A stretch of 64,000 nt of DNA. Source: Hsuehochloa calcarea. Its lineage: Eukaryota; Streptophyta; Magnoliopsida; Poales; Poaceae. The stretch lies in the NCBI GenBank assembly GCA_036346395.1, contig CM070594.1, positions 27,065,385 to 27,129,384 on the forward strand, written 5' to 3'. Below the pieces are notes generated by a model. That model ran no database searches, was not told the origin of the DNA, and was given only the letters and a program-made list of their open reading frames with translations. Numbering within the stretch: the first letter of the stretch is position 1; each line of letters begins with the position of its first letter. Below are positions 11,011 to 21,334 of this stretch, in pieces. The position numbers were made by a program, and so were the translations under genes.

Positions 11011-13155
11011 ATGGAGCTCACCAGATGGTTCAGACTCATCATGTTCTTTGCTGCTGGTTCCAGATACCCCGCACTGCAGGGCAATGAGCGAGACCCCGCA
11101 GAGCAGCTTCCGCCACAAGCTCCTTCAGTTGACCTACAGAATTTTGGAGCATTCATGGCAGCTCAAACTCAGTTGATGTATACAATGATGAATCAGATAA
11201 AGACTATGAACAACCAGAACAACAACAACCACCATCACAATGAAACCTTAGTCGCTCATGGTCACCACGGGCCATCCAAGCTAACCGAGTTCATGAGAAC
11301 TCGTCCACCAACTTTTTCTGGGCATGTATCACCAGTGGGAGCTGATGATTGGCTTTGTGTTATTGAGAGGAGCTATTGATCACCCAATGTAGCGATCATG
11401 AAAAGTCATGTACGCCACTCACTAGATGGAAGGCATAGCTGCCGAATGGTCGAAAAACTTTTGTGCAGCGCATGATATTCCGCAAAACATCACCTGGGAA
11501 GAGTTCTCAACTACTTTTCACTAGTACCATGTACCGGAAGGGATCATGAATTTGAAGAAGGATGGGTTCCGTGCTCTCAAGCAAGGAGGAATGTCAGTGA
11601 CTGACTACCTCAATAAATTCTCTCAACTTGTCCGCTATGATGCAGAAGATATCGACATCGACAAGGCTCGTCATAGTCATTTTCTAAAGGGATTGAACAC
11701 TGGACTGCAAGTCAGCCTGATTGCCCACACCTTTCTGGATTTTCAGGAGTTAATCAATAAAGCTTTGATTCTGGAAGATAAACGCAGGGAATTGGAAGAT
11801 AATCGTAAGCACAGAATGGCCCAGCAAGGAAGTCACCAGCCACAGCTGAAAGCAAGAATGGTTCCACTGTAGTTTAACAGTTTCCCCCACAGAATTCTCT
11901 CAGAACGTCTGCACCGACCTCAGCACCTCGTCCAATTGCTCAGAACTTTCGTGATTCTGTACCAGTCAACCCCAATTCAGGAAGCAACCCATAGAATGGA
12001 CCCAGAGTTTTTTTTACCTGCCGCCAGCCAGGGCACTTCGCTAATCAATGCCCTCAGAATGGAACGATAACTCCAGTATGCTTCAACCTTGGAGCTACAC
12101 CAGCCAAGACACCAGCACAGAGCAACCATCAAGGGACTTCTCAAGCTACCGGTCAAACCGAGGAGCACCGCAATCAGTGGTCAGAGGCCGTATCAACCAC
12201 GTCACTATAGAAGGAGCTCAGGAAGCACCCGACGTCGTACTGGGTAAGTTTCTGGTAAATGCAGTACCTGCATCAGTTCTGTTTGATTCTAGCGCTTCGC
12301 ATTCGTTTATTTCGGGAGTTTTTGCAACTAAGAATAATTTGAAAATTATGCATCTTAAGCATACTCTGTTAGTCCAGTCGCCTGGAGCAGAGCTAAGTTC
12401 TAAGGTGAGATATTTAGGAGCTAAGTTACTCATAGCTGTAGTCGAGTTTCTAGCCAACCTAATTGTTCTAAACACCTGGCCATAGATGTCATCCTTGGCA
12501 TGGATTGGTTATCCAAGCACAAACATGTGTTAGATTGTGGCCGAAGAGCCGTAACAATCGAGGATACCAATGGAAAGAAAGTGGAGTTTCTAGCCATCTC
12601 CATTCGTGATGGACATTTGTTGGTCAACAGCATGAAGACTGTATCTTTGAAAGATGTCCCTATTGTGATAGAATACCCATATGTGTTTCAAGAAGAGTTA
12701 CCAGGAATACCACCGGACCATGACATCAAGTTCGTCATTGGTCTAGTACCAGGGACAGCACCAATTTCAAATAGACCTTATCGGATGCCAACCGACAAGT
12801 TGGTAGAAATGAAGAAGCAGATTGAAGAACTTCTTGAGAAAGGTTTCGTAAGACCTAGTTCGTCGCTATGGGGAGCGTCAGTCCTATTTGTCAGGAAAAA
12901 GGATGGAAGCCATAGAATGTGCATTGATTATCGTTCCTTGAAAGAAGTCACTATCAATAACAAGTACCCACTGACCTGCATTGATGATTTGTTTGACCAG
13001 ACGAAAGGAGCCGGAGTGTTCTCGAAGATCGACCTACGATCAGGTTACCATCAGTTGAAGATTTGTTCGAATGATATACCGAAGACCGCTTTCTCAACAC
13101 GATACAGACAATATGAGTTCCTAGTTATGTTGGTCTGACTAATGCCCCTGCCTGG
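11011..13155 (+). pseudogene. Decayed Ty3/Gypsy gag-pol (gag, protease, RT N-terminal part)
   Basis: The order is that of a chromovirus-type polyprotein. The gag capsid region spans 11011-11870 (frames change at about 11380 and 11546). A zinc knuckle remnant lies near 12010-12050 and reads CRQPGHFANQC, with the first Cys of CCHC lost to Phe. The protease region (12200-12480) has the active-site triplet as DSS instead of DSG. RT is open at 12500-13138 with the motifs FVRPSSS, CIDYRSL, NKYPL and FSKIDLRSGYHQ. The frame shifts again just before the GLTNAPA motif, and all similarity stops at about 13155, so the YxDD catalytic box, RNase H and integrase are missing. At least four frames are needed to follow the polyprotein. 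The element is dead. It belongs with the LTR at 2568-9771 and the PBS at 9776. Confidence 0.85.
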
Positions 13156-13182
13156 CGTGGAGACCTTGAGGAGGAGGTGGCA

Positions 13183-14863
13183 TGTTGGTTAATGTAGACT
13201 TGCACTCCTTGCTATCCTTGCCATAATTCCTAAGTACAAGAAATTAACAAGCATAAGATTTTGGTAGCCACCCATGTAGGGATACGGGTAGGCTACAATA
13301 GCAACAATTCAAAATTTTGACCACGTCAACCAGGAAGCCAAACAAGTAGATGACCATAGATCGTTACCACCAGACGCGTAGTGCAGCGGAAGAAGAGTTG
13401 GAGTAGACCGATCCAACGAAGAGTGCATCAGTGAAGTGGTCGTGGGCGATCGTCCAACATCGAGCACATCGATGCAGTGGTCGTAGTCGATCGTCCAACA
13501 TCGAGCACCCTCTGTAGCTCCTTGTGAAGATCGCAGATTGTCCTCAAGCGCAACAGCAACTGCAGTAGCGCCTCTACGGTATCCACACGTCCAGGGAAGG
13601 AACAACCGAACGCTAGTGTGCTAGCACCAAGTCACACGATGGGGCTCTCAGGAAGATGGCGGCTAGGATTTTAGTAGAACAACTCACGTTAACTCGTATA
13701 TCATCACTTTCCCAATAGCCTCAACCATCTCCTTATAAAGCGCCCATGACGGATCCTATCCGAACATGTTTTGTTCCAACCCGTTAAGTGTGTGACCCGT
13801 TAAGTTTATGTGTAGTCAATTATGACTCAGAAACCCTTTCCGACCACAAGTCATCAGCGGTTCCTAGCAGGACATAACGATTCCCAAACACACACAAATT
13901 ATATCGGACAAACCTTAATACAATATGATCTACGACAAGGTCCTCATCACTTACGACCAGGTCCTATCTCTATACAACCAGTTCGTATTTGGTCATGACC
14001 AGTTCGTAACACCTTACAACCAGGTTTCCACCACTCTATGATTACGTTCAACTAGTCTACGACCAGCTTGTATCTCCATACAACTAGTCCGTAACTGATC
14101 GAACTAAGCGACCTACTCATGTATTCCCCCTTTGCCTCACGATATTTGGTTGAACTCCATGTGAGATATTATGTCATCCATGGACTGTTCAATATTTTCT
14201 CGATCGAGTGTCGGATAACCTTATGTGGTCGAACTCTTCGAATACCAAAGGCATGGCCATGCACTTCTTTCTCCGATCACTTCGAGGGGCCCAGAGATAT
14301 CTCTCATGTTATGTTAGGAGGGGCATATCCACCAGCCGCATCCCTCCGCATATTTCATAGCATACCCGAAAGTTACCTTTATAACTACCCAGTTACGAGT
14401 AGCGTTTAGCAACCCCTAAGAGTGCTATTACGCATCTAGGGAACCATGCTGATCTCAGGTCTAAGGATTATACATCATCATTGCTTGAACCAACTAACGA
14501 CACATAGAATCATAACAATCTCAATAGTGTCTCAAGGTGGGTCAATCCAAGACCACGTTCTCTAACATGTGTTCACATTATTAATTTGATATCCCTATAT
14601 CCATGACCGGCGAAACATTATCATCAATCAATAAATGTGTTGGTCGATAGAGTCACTAGTGTTCCGACCAGTGACATTCGATCAGGGATACATTTAGAAC
14701 GGCATCATCATAAGTTAAAAAAGCTTCACTAGCAAGTCACATACTTGTCAAACTTCATAACTGATGATTCATTCAAAGAACAGAATAACACTTATTCAAT
14801 AACTCATAAATATAGACGTGGTACAATCATCTTTATGATTGCCTCTAGGGCATATCACCAACA
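13183..14863 (-). mobile_element. Angela/BARE-like Ty1/Copia LTR, probably solo
   Basis: On the minus strand it begins TGTTGGTGATATGCCCTAGA, very close to the well-known start of Angela/BARE/RIRE1 LTRs (TGTTGGAAATATGCCCTAGA), and it ends in ACCAACA. Its length of about 1.7 kb fits that lineage. The bases next to the ends (tggca and accat) are not a duplication, and the flanks belong to two different Gypsy elements, so a deletion or unequal recombination has joined them. Positions 13925-14095 hold repeated TACGACCAG-like motifs. No internal Copia domain adjoins it. Confidence 0.75.
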
Positions 14864-15010
14864 ACCATTCTCTAGATCATAGTTATTCAACCCTAGGAAC
14901 GAGCTCACCTGATAATTCAATTGTTGTTCTCGTGCCCTAGTAATTGGTCCTTGTATAACTTCAGGTTGAGGAGTCTTGTTTGTATTCGTAGGCGTGGTGT
15001 CCTCATCACT
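14864..15010 (-). pseudogene. Ty3/Gypsy pol C-terminus fragment
   Basis: The minus-strand frame reads a Pro/Thr-rich stretch and then GPITRAR, LNYQVSSFLG and NNYDLENG. This ITRAR...LNYQV...FL signature is the usual C-terminal end of grass Gypsy polyproteins (family knowledge from memory). It is cut by the Angela-like LTR on its C-terminal side and lost after about 15010 on the other. No RT or integrase accompanies it. Confidence 0.65.
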
Positions 15011-15099
15011 GTCTGTGCATGTGTTCTCGCAGAGACGCCTGAAGCCGACGCCATTCGTAGAGTGATGAGAACATGACCCCTATGGATACAATCATATTT

Positions 15100-15243
15100 G
15101 CTATGCTTGCTATTCCAATTACAAGAGCTCGTACGCTTCACTTAAATTATTAGGTGAGCTCATTTTTAAGAGTGCATTTATATTATATGAACTATATGAT
15201 GCTACCTAATGATGAAAATGCATATTTGTGTAGCATCACATAA
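15100..15243 (+). pseudogene. Second Ty3/Gypsy pol C-terminus fragment, opposite orientation
   Basis: The plus-strand frame from 15112 reads PITRAR, then LNY, a stop, VSSFL and MMLPNDENAYL, ending at TAA 15241-15243. It is the same signature as the minus-strand copy at 14864-15010, pointing the other way. Since a same-orientation LTR, PBS and gag follow, this may be the tail of an upstream tandem copy sharing the next LTR. Confidence 0.6.
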
Positions 15244-16003
15244 CTTTTCGTTCAAGTGAAGCAAGAGTTCAAGTTGGACATGTTCTGGAATCCAATTCGG
15301 CCTTCGGAGACAGCACCAACTGCAAACGTGCATAACTTTCACATACGGAGTCCGTTTGAGATCCACGAGTACTTGATGGAAAGTTTATCCCGTCCTCTTT
15401 CCAACGGATCTAGCCTTACCTCCAAATTACTTCTGTACACACCGTAATCACAAAAAGAAGGTGATGCATCACCTATTTGCGTCAAATTGGGCCTTGTAAT
15501 ACTTGGGCCCAAGGGAAGACGGCCCATGCTGTTCACAAGGTATATTCATGCATGAACAGTGCTATGAATAGTACCAACCCTTATTTTCTTAGCTATGTGC
15601 GGCTTCCCCTTCCCAATTTAAGGAGGCCGCACCCCTCTAATTTTCTCGGATTTCGTTGAGTTAAGGTTTAGCCATTGTGCAAACTTCTGTTCTTCAGTTG
15701 TGTCAGACGACCACCTGTCAAGACAATTTTTGGAATCCCACCTTATCAGTATTTCATAAATATTTGCAATACATCAGATTGTGTTTTATCTTGTTCTTGT
15801 GTGTTCTTCGATTGCATGCAGGAATAGACCTTCGTGGTCAGGTTGATCGTGCTTCCAGCAAGGTCAATAACATCTTAGAGTTGGTTCAACGATTGCTAAG
15901 GTGCAAGAGTCATCGTACGATTGTCGTCGGATCGCGAGAGTCACCTCCACCAAAATCGATATTTATCAATCTCATCGAAAGATCGGGCACCCCGTCTCCA
16001 TCA
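15244..16003 (+). mobile_element. Ty3/Gypsy LTR (start uncertain)
   Basis: The 3' end is well placed: cccgtctccatca followed by ggtggtatcagagc. I could not find a convincing TG start; it must lie after the pol stop at 15243. The text includes repeated phrases such as cataactttcacatacggagtcc, a relative of which reappears in the leader at 17347-17420. A direct pol-LTR-PBS-gag succession suggests a tandem element. Confidence 0.6.
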
Positions 16004-16005
16004 GG

Positions 16006-16017
16006 TGGTATCAGAGC
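16006..16017 (+). promoter_or_regulatory. Primer-binding site (tRNA-Met type)
   Basis: The sequence tggtatcagagc lies two bases after the LTR end, a perfect 12-base match to the plant initiator tRNA-Met complement. It defines the plus orientation of the Gypsy element whose gag begins at 18193. Confidence 0.9.
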
Positions 16018-16264
16018 TTTTGTTGATCGGTGAGATTCCTTTACCTACAGTCCACGAAAATCAAAAAATATTAGCGTTAGTTCATCCTGGTCCGAGCCCC
16101 TTTGTGCTTTGCAATTTTTCTTTTGGAAATTTTTGCTTATTGAATTATTGGTTACATTGTCGTGTCTAGTTGCTGATTTGTAGTTCTAGTTATTGTCTAG
16201 TTTATCATTGTCTAGTTTGTCTCTTAATCTTCGTGTTCCTTTGTGTAGCTTCATTATTGTGTCC

Positions 16265-17060
16265 ATATTCGCGCCAAACAACCTCCTGCCGCTTGCTGCC
16301 GCGGCAACCAAAACATCCTGCCATTGCTTCCGTGGCAACCAAAACCTTCTAACATCGCTGCCACGGCAAACATAATCTCAGATTGCGCTTCCCATCTCTG
16401 CCAATCCCTGCTGCGGCACCCAAAAATGTCGTACCGAAACCGCCTCTCGCTGCCGTTACACATATCTTGCTGCCACTGCAGCTCACTGCTGCGGCACACA
16501 AAACAGCCTGTCGTTGCTACCTCTTGCTGTCGTGGCACGAAACTTGCCACCACAGTCGATTCTCTACCGCGGCAATAAAAACATCCCGCCGCCGCTGCTG
16601 CGGCATGCATTTTAAGCTGTCGATTATCCTTCTCGCTGCCGCGGCAACCGCAGCGCCGCCACCGCTTTCCTTCTGCTGCCGTGGTAAACACAACACATCC
16701 CCTTCCGCAGCAATCACATCTGCTGCCAAGCACTGCCGTGTCAGCCAAAACACCCGCCGCGGCAGCCACCAGTGCGCGAGACGCGGCAGCTTGATCCTCC
16801 CTGCCGTTGCGACCACATCCACTGCCAATCTCTATCGTGGCAATAGAAACTTCTGCCGCACCTTAAACTTCCTTGTCGTGGCAGCCCAAGTCATCTTGCC
16901 GCCGTTGCCACTCCCTGTCGTGGCAGCCACTGATCACTGCCGCCGTTGCCTCTTGCTGTCGTGACAACCACGCGCCAAGACACCGCTGCCATGCCTGTCG
17001 CGGCAACTGTTTTCTCTGCCACGGCAATTGTTTTCACTGCCGCAGCATACTACAACATCT
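16265..17060. repeat. Array of degenerate TGCCGCGGCA palindromes in a Gypsy leader
   Basis: Roughly twenty imperfect copies of the self-complementary core (ctgccgcggca, ctgccacggca, ctgctgcggca, ctgtcgtggca) recur every 20-50 bases, often followed by a-rich text such as accaaaac. Spacing is irregular and the cores vary mainly by transitions that keep some pairing. The array lies between the PBS and gag. Long frames on both strands here are by-products of the G/C-rich repeat. Confidence 0.85.
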
Positions 17061-18192
17061 GCTGCCGTTTTGAAGTTTCAGAAAGGAGCAAGAATGAAAA
17101 GGGGAAACCCTAATTAGTTGATTTAGGTTGTTCAAGAGAAAAAAGATAGGAATTTTTTTTCTTGAAAAGCGTGTCAAAATTTTGCCAAAATCAGTGAAAA
17201 TTGGTGGAGTCCTTGTACATATCCCACAAGCTTCTACAAAACAAATCAGCAATTTTGGCCAACGGGTTTGAAAGATATAACAGTTTCAAATTTGAACTCG
17301 AGTCGGTTTTGAGCCCGAGTACGATTCCGTTTCCGAGACACCTTCAGTAAAACGGGCATAACTTTTGCATATGGTGTCTGTTTTGGACGTTCTTATGCCC
17401 GTTGGAAAGCAAACGACGAGGAGCATCCTTTCCATCTAAGCAAAAAGTCATCCTCCAGGGGCCCCAAAATCGGCCATCTTCGGCCCCGAATTTGCATCGT
17501 AATTTTTTGGTTTCTGTTTTTGCCTTTTTTCTAGTCTTCCCTTAAGAATTTGGGGTTCGCCTCAACTGAAAAGATGTAGATCTCATCGAAACCTTTTTAA
17601 CGAGCATATATAAACCATATAAAAAACTCTTGTTCATCTTTTGAGACTAGCTATTTTTTAATACTTAAACTAGAGGGTTGTTTACATTGCACATTATTCT
17701 GCTTTTGTGCTCTACATCGTGTGAACAATCTTGTGCCCTTACAAATAAGTTTGAGTAGTTGGCTAGCGTCTCTCCTAGCACTTGGTGTGAGAATTTCCTT
17801 TGCTTACATAATGTCACATTGATCTTTGTGTGTGCGTTCATACACTTCTCTTGGTAGTCTTTGATTAGCTAGCTCTTTCTAGGCTAGGATCAGCAACATT
17901 GACTAGTACTTTGAACATTTATTCAACTTGCATTTGTTGAATTGATTGTTGCTAATCCTTGCTACCATACTTGAGCCTTCCTAGCTACACCTCTTCTACA
18001 CCGTATAGGCTGACCTTCACCTGGCAATCGCTCCATCCAATCTTTGGAGATATGTTGACACCGCTGGTTGCCGATCACCCCTGTTGCTTGGTAAGAGTTG
18101 GTAAGAATTCAATAGAAGGTTTGAGTGTGAGTGACTTTTGAACCACCACATCCTAGTAGTTGCTAGGGACATATGCTTGCTTTCTACTAACC
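17061..18192 (+). other. Untranslated leader of the Gypsy element
   Basis: No coding domain is visible. The stretch 17280-17470 repeats phrases of the upstream LTR (gggcataacttttgcatatgg with ttggaaagc). The remainder is ordinary A/T-rich leader up to the gag ATG. Confidence 0.5.
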
Positions 18193-18994
18193 ATGACAGG
18201 TTCAAGGTCACATAGTAGGATGTTTCGTGAGATCAACAACACTATTGACTCATCTCCTGTGCCTGAACGAGGTAAATTTAAGTATGCATTTCCATCCTTT
18301 GCTGGTAAATTTGATCCTAATGCCTATGTTGAGTGGGAAATAACATTAGACAAATAATTTGAATATTATGATTGGTCTGATAGGCAAAAGATTAGAGATG
18401 CCGCTAGCGTTTTTATTGAGGATGCAATACTTTGGTGGAAGTATTTAAATAGACATCAAAAAGTGTCTCAAACTTGGAATGCATTAAAGAAACTTTTGAG
18501 AGATGAATTTGTTCCTAAATATCATGCTGATTATTTACTAGCTAGATTACAACGTTTAAATCAAGGTAGTAGAACTGTAAGGGAATACTATCATGAATTG
18601 AAAACTTCATTTGTTGCGTTGTGGTTTAGAGTAATATGCTGAAACTACAGAAAATAGATTCTTAAGTGGGCTTAATCAAGAAATTCAGTACCTTCTTGTT
18701 CATAAAGAATATAATTATGTCTCTCATTTATTTATACTTACTTGTAAGGTTGAAAATCAGATTGAGGAGAAATTAAGAATACTTGATGATAGAAAACATG
18801 AGAACAAGCCTGTGTTTCTGTCTTTTTCTGTGACTAACAACTTGCAGAAAGTTGAGAAACATACCGAAGAGAGAATGAGCTGATTGAACCATCGACTCCA
18901 TTGGTTGAGAAGGAAGATGAGGAAATGGATCACATACATCATTTGAGGAGAGCCAAAAATGTAAAGATCATGGTGTTATCATCACGCAAGGTGA
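18193..18994 (+). pseudogene. Ty3/Gypsy gag (first part)
   Basis: The frame starts at the ATG at 18193 (MTGSRSHS). It runs through FPSFAGKFDPNAYVEW, an in-frame stop at 18355-18357, then FEYYDW and a WWKYLN stretch typical of the retrotransposon gag capsid domain. A frameshift follows at about 18632, after YYHELKTSF. Gag would package the element RNA in virus-like particles. The frame is cut at 18994 by the LTR whose GTATG duplication begins at 18995; the remaining part of the element resumes at 34178. It was already decaying, with at least one stop and two shifts in 800 bases. Confidence 0.8.
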
Positions 18995-19419
18995 GTATGT
19001 GTTGGACCGAAACGGCGACTAGAGGGGGTGAATAGGAGCACGATCTCTTTTTCACAAAGATCGGATTCAATACGATTTTCACTCCAATAGCTATGAGAGC
19101 TATGAAGATCAATATACAAGCACAACAGAAGTCTTCTATTGAATCCAATCTAAACCCCGAAGCAAAACAACCAAAAACAACCAAAACTCATTTTTCAAGT
19201 AATGGGCGGTCTGACCTCTATGTTAATGGCGGTCGGACCGGTCACCTTGGGCAGTCTGACCTCCAGCCTGATGAACAGTGAAAACAGCCCGAAAAACGAA
19301 GGTGCAAATAGATGTAACTTTTGATCTACAACTCCAAACTCAATAAAACTTGGAACACACCTTCTCTAGGATATCAGGAACCTATTCCAATCAAAGATCG
19401 TGAAGATCCTCGGCAAAGT

Positions 19420-21070
19420 TGAGAGACCATGTGAGTAGGGTCCCCGTTTGAGTGATGAGTATTTGACGCTGTGGTGAGAAGTTTGTGATTGAAATCATTG
19501 CGTTTGAACTTCTGCTGGTCTGTTTCTGTAAGTGCGGAACTTTTGGTTCTGGAAAACGGAACTTCCGATAATCGGAACTTCCGCTGTGGTAAAACGGAAC
19601 TTCCGATTATCCTGACGTTTGTGTCCTGATTGAGTTAATCGGAACTTCCGCACCTGGGAACGCGGTATGTCCGATAATACTGACGTGAGTATTCTGTTGT
19701 GACGACAATCGGATCTTCCAACCTGGGAGTGCGGATGGTCCGATAATAGAAACTTCCGCTATGGAAGTGCGGACGGTCTGATAATCGGAACTTCCGCAAT
19801 AGTAACTGCGAACTTCCGATTGTGGGTAGAACTGTGCAGAAAGGCATAGTTTTGATTTTGAGTTGTGAATTGCTTTTAGTTAAATGCAAATGATAATTAT
19901 ATTAACTTGAGCAATGCTATGTGATGTGTTTCTTATGCATCTTGGTTGCAGGGCATCGAGGTGGAGTCGTGGCGAGACACGTGGAGACCGGATTAGACGC
20001 AGGCGGCGTTGAGGTCAGAACGGTAAAGACGTGTCGAAGACGGCGTGCACTCGAGGTGGTTGCGAGTCGTGAACAACAAGGAACGCGGGAGCTTCCAGAA
20101 GGTGTGCAAGGGGCGAAAGGGTAATTTCGCAAAGCGGCACAAGTGGAAGCGGGCTCCGTTAGGGTTTAGCCGGCATAACGGGTTGGAGACCCGTTAGCCA
20201 AGGGCTATAAATAGAGGTGAACCCCTGGTTGTTGGGTTAGACTTTTTGAGAGAGAAAATTAGGGTTAGCTTTAGCTAAAGAGCCTTTGGAGAGGTTATTT
20301 TGCTTTTTGAGAGTTTGTTGAGTTGGAGAGGATGAACTAAAATTTGTGTAATCATTCCTCTGTGTTTTCCTCTGTAATCTTTTGATTTCTATCAATGAAA
20401 CTCTGAGGTTTTGGTTCTTTATTTATGCCTCTTCTCGTCTCTCTGTTCATACGTTGAATATCTAGGGTTTTTGGTGAATCTTTCGATTCCTCTTATGAGA
20501 TGGCATGAAACTTGATATTTAGAGTCTTATTGATATTGCTAATGTATCTTCAAGGTCTCATGAGCCGAGAATCTAAGAATCTTGCAAATTGTGGGTTTTT
20601 GGTTGTTCTTGCCTAATACTCAAGAAATCTGTTTTTGCTTTGATTAATGGATCTTTGTCTGCGATTCTTCTCCATGAGGTCAAGATGTTGTTTAGGATGA
20701 TGTCCTGTGAAACTTGACCTGAGAAGAGCATTCAAGATTTAGTACTTCGGATTTTTGGGCAAAACCCGAGCGCCTCGTTTCTTGGTCGGGACAATCGAAC
20801 TTCCGATTGTCCAAGGCGAACTATCATGGCGGAACTTCCGTGATCAACCCCGAACTACCGCGATCTTGCGGAACTACCGCTAGGTAGAATCGAAGCTTCC
20901 GATATCTGACAGAACAGGCCTTTTTTGTTTAACTCTTTGGATTTGATTCACATCACACCTTTTGTTTAACAGTAAGTTTTTGAATTGTTGTGTGGACACT
21001 TGAGAGGGGAAGATCTTAATTTTTAAGGCACCATTCACCCCCCCCCCTATGTTGCCATTTCGGTCCTTCA
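19420..21070 (+). repeat. 5' LTR of the Sirevirus
   Basis: It runs from TGAGAGACCATG to GGTCCTTCA. It contains clusters of CGGAACTTCCG-type motifs at about 19545-19815 and 20795-20895, a TATA box at 20206 and the C-rich end before the PBS. A difference from the 3' LTR is a short indel/substitution patch around 20825-20870 versus 32180-32225. Confidence 0.93.
20206..20213 (+). promoter_or_regulatory. TATA box of the Sirevirus 5' LTR
   Basis: TATAAATA in the context gggctataaatagagg is the consensus plant TATA box. The same motif is preserved in the 3' LTR at 31567-31574. It is the likely promoter for the genomic RNA. Confidence 0.8.
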
Positions 21071-21072
21071 AT

Positions 21073-21084
21073 TGGTATCAGAGC
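21073..21084 (+). promoter_or_regulatory. Primer-binding site of the Sirevirus
   Basis: The sequence tggtatcagagc, followed by cgg, begins two bases after the LTR end. It is a perfect match to the initiator tRNA-Met complement. Confidence 0.95.
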
Positions 21085-21334
21085 CGGTTAGCTCTTTTTC
21101 GATAGATCTTTAACCGGCCTCGTGAGCCATGGCAACGACAAGTATTCCACCAAGCCTCCGTCTTTGATGGTCCGGATTACCCTTACGGAAGAGTCGAATG
21201 GAAACATACATCCGTGCTCGGGGTATGCCATCCGCGGAAGGTGAAGGTCGATTCATTGCTCTGCCGATGAAAACATCAATATGGGAAACATGCCCGATGT
21301 TGAGGCCAATGCTAAGGCAAGGAACATTATAATC

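Noticed and set aside
16265..17060. Possible CRISPR-like or satellite array
   Set aside because: The genome is a plant's, spacing is irregular and the repeats are degenerate; it lies in a retrotransposon leader.
19545..19815. Heat-shock element interpretation of GGAACTTCC
   Set aside because: GAA and TTC are separated by one base rather than the two needed for a standard heat-shock element.
16006..21084. tRNA gene calls from tggtatcagagc matches
   Set aside because: These are primer-binding sites next to LTR ends; no cloverleaf surrounds them.
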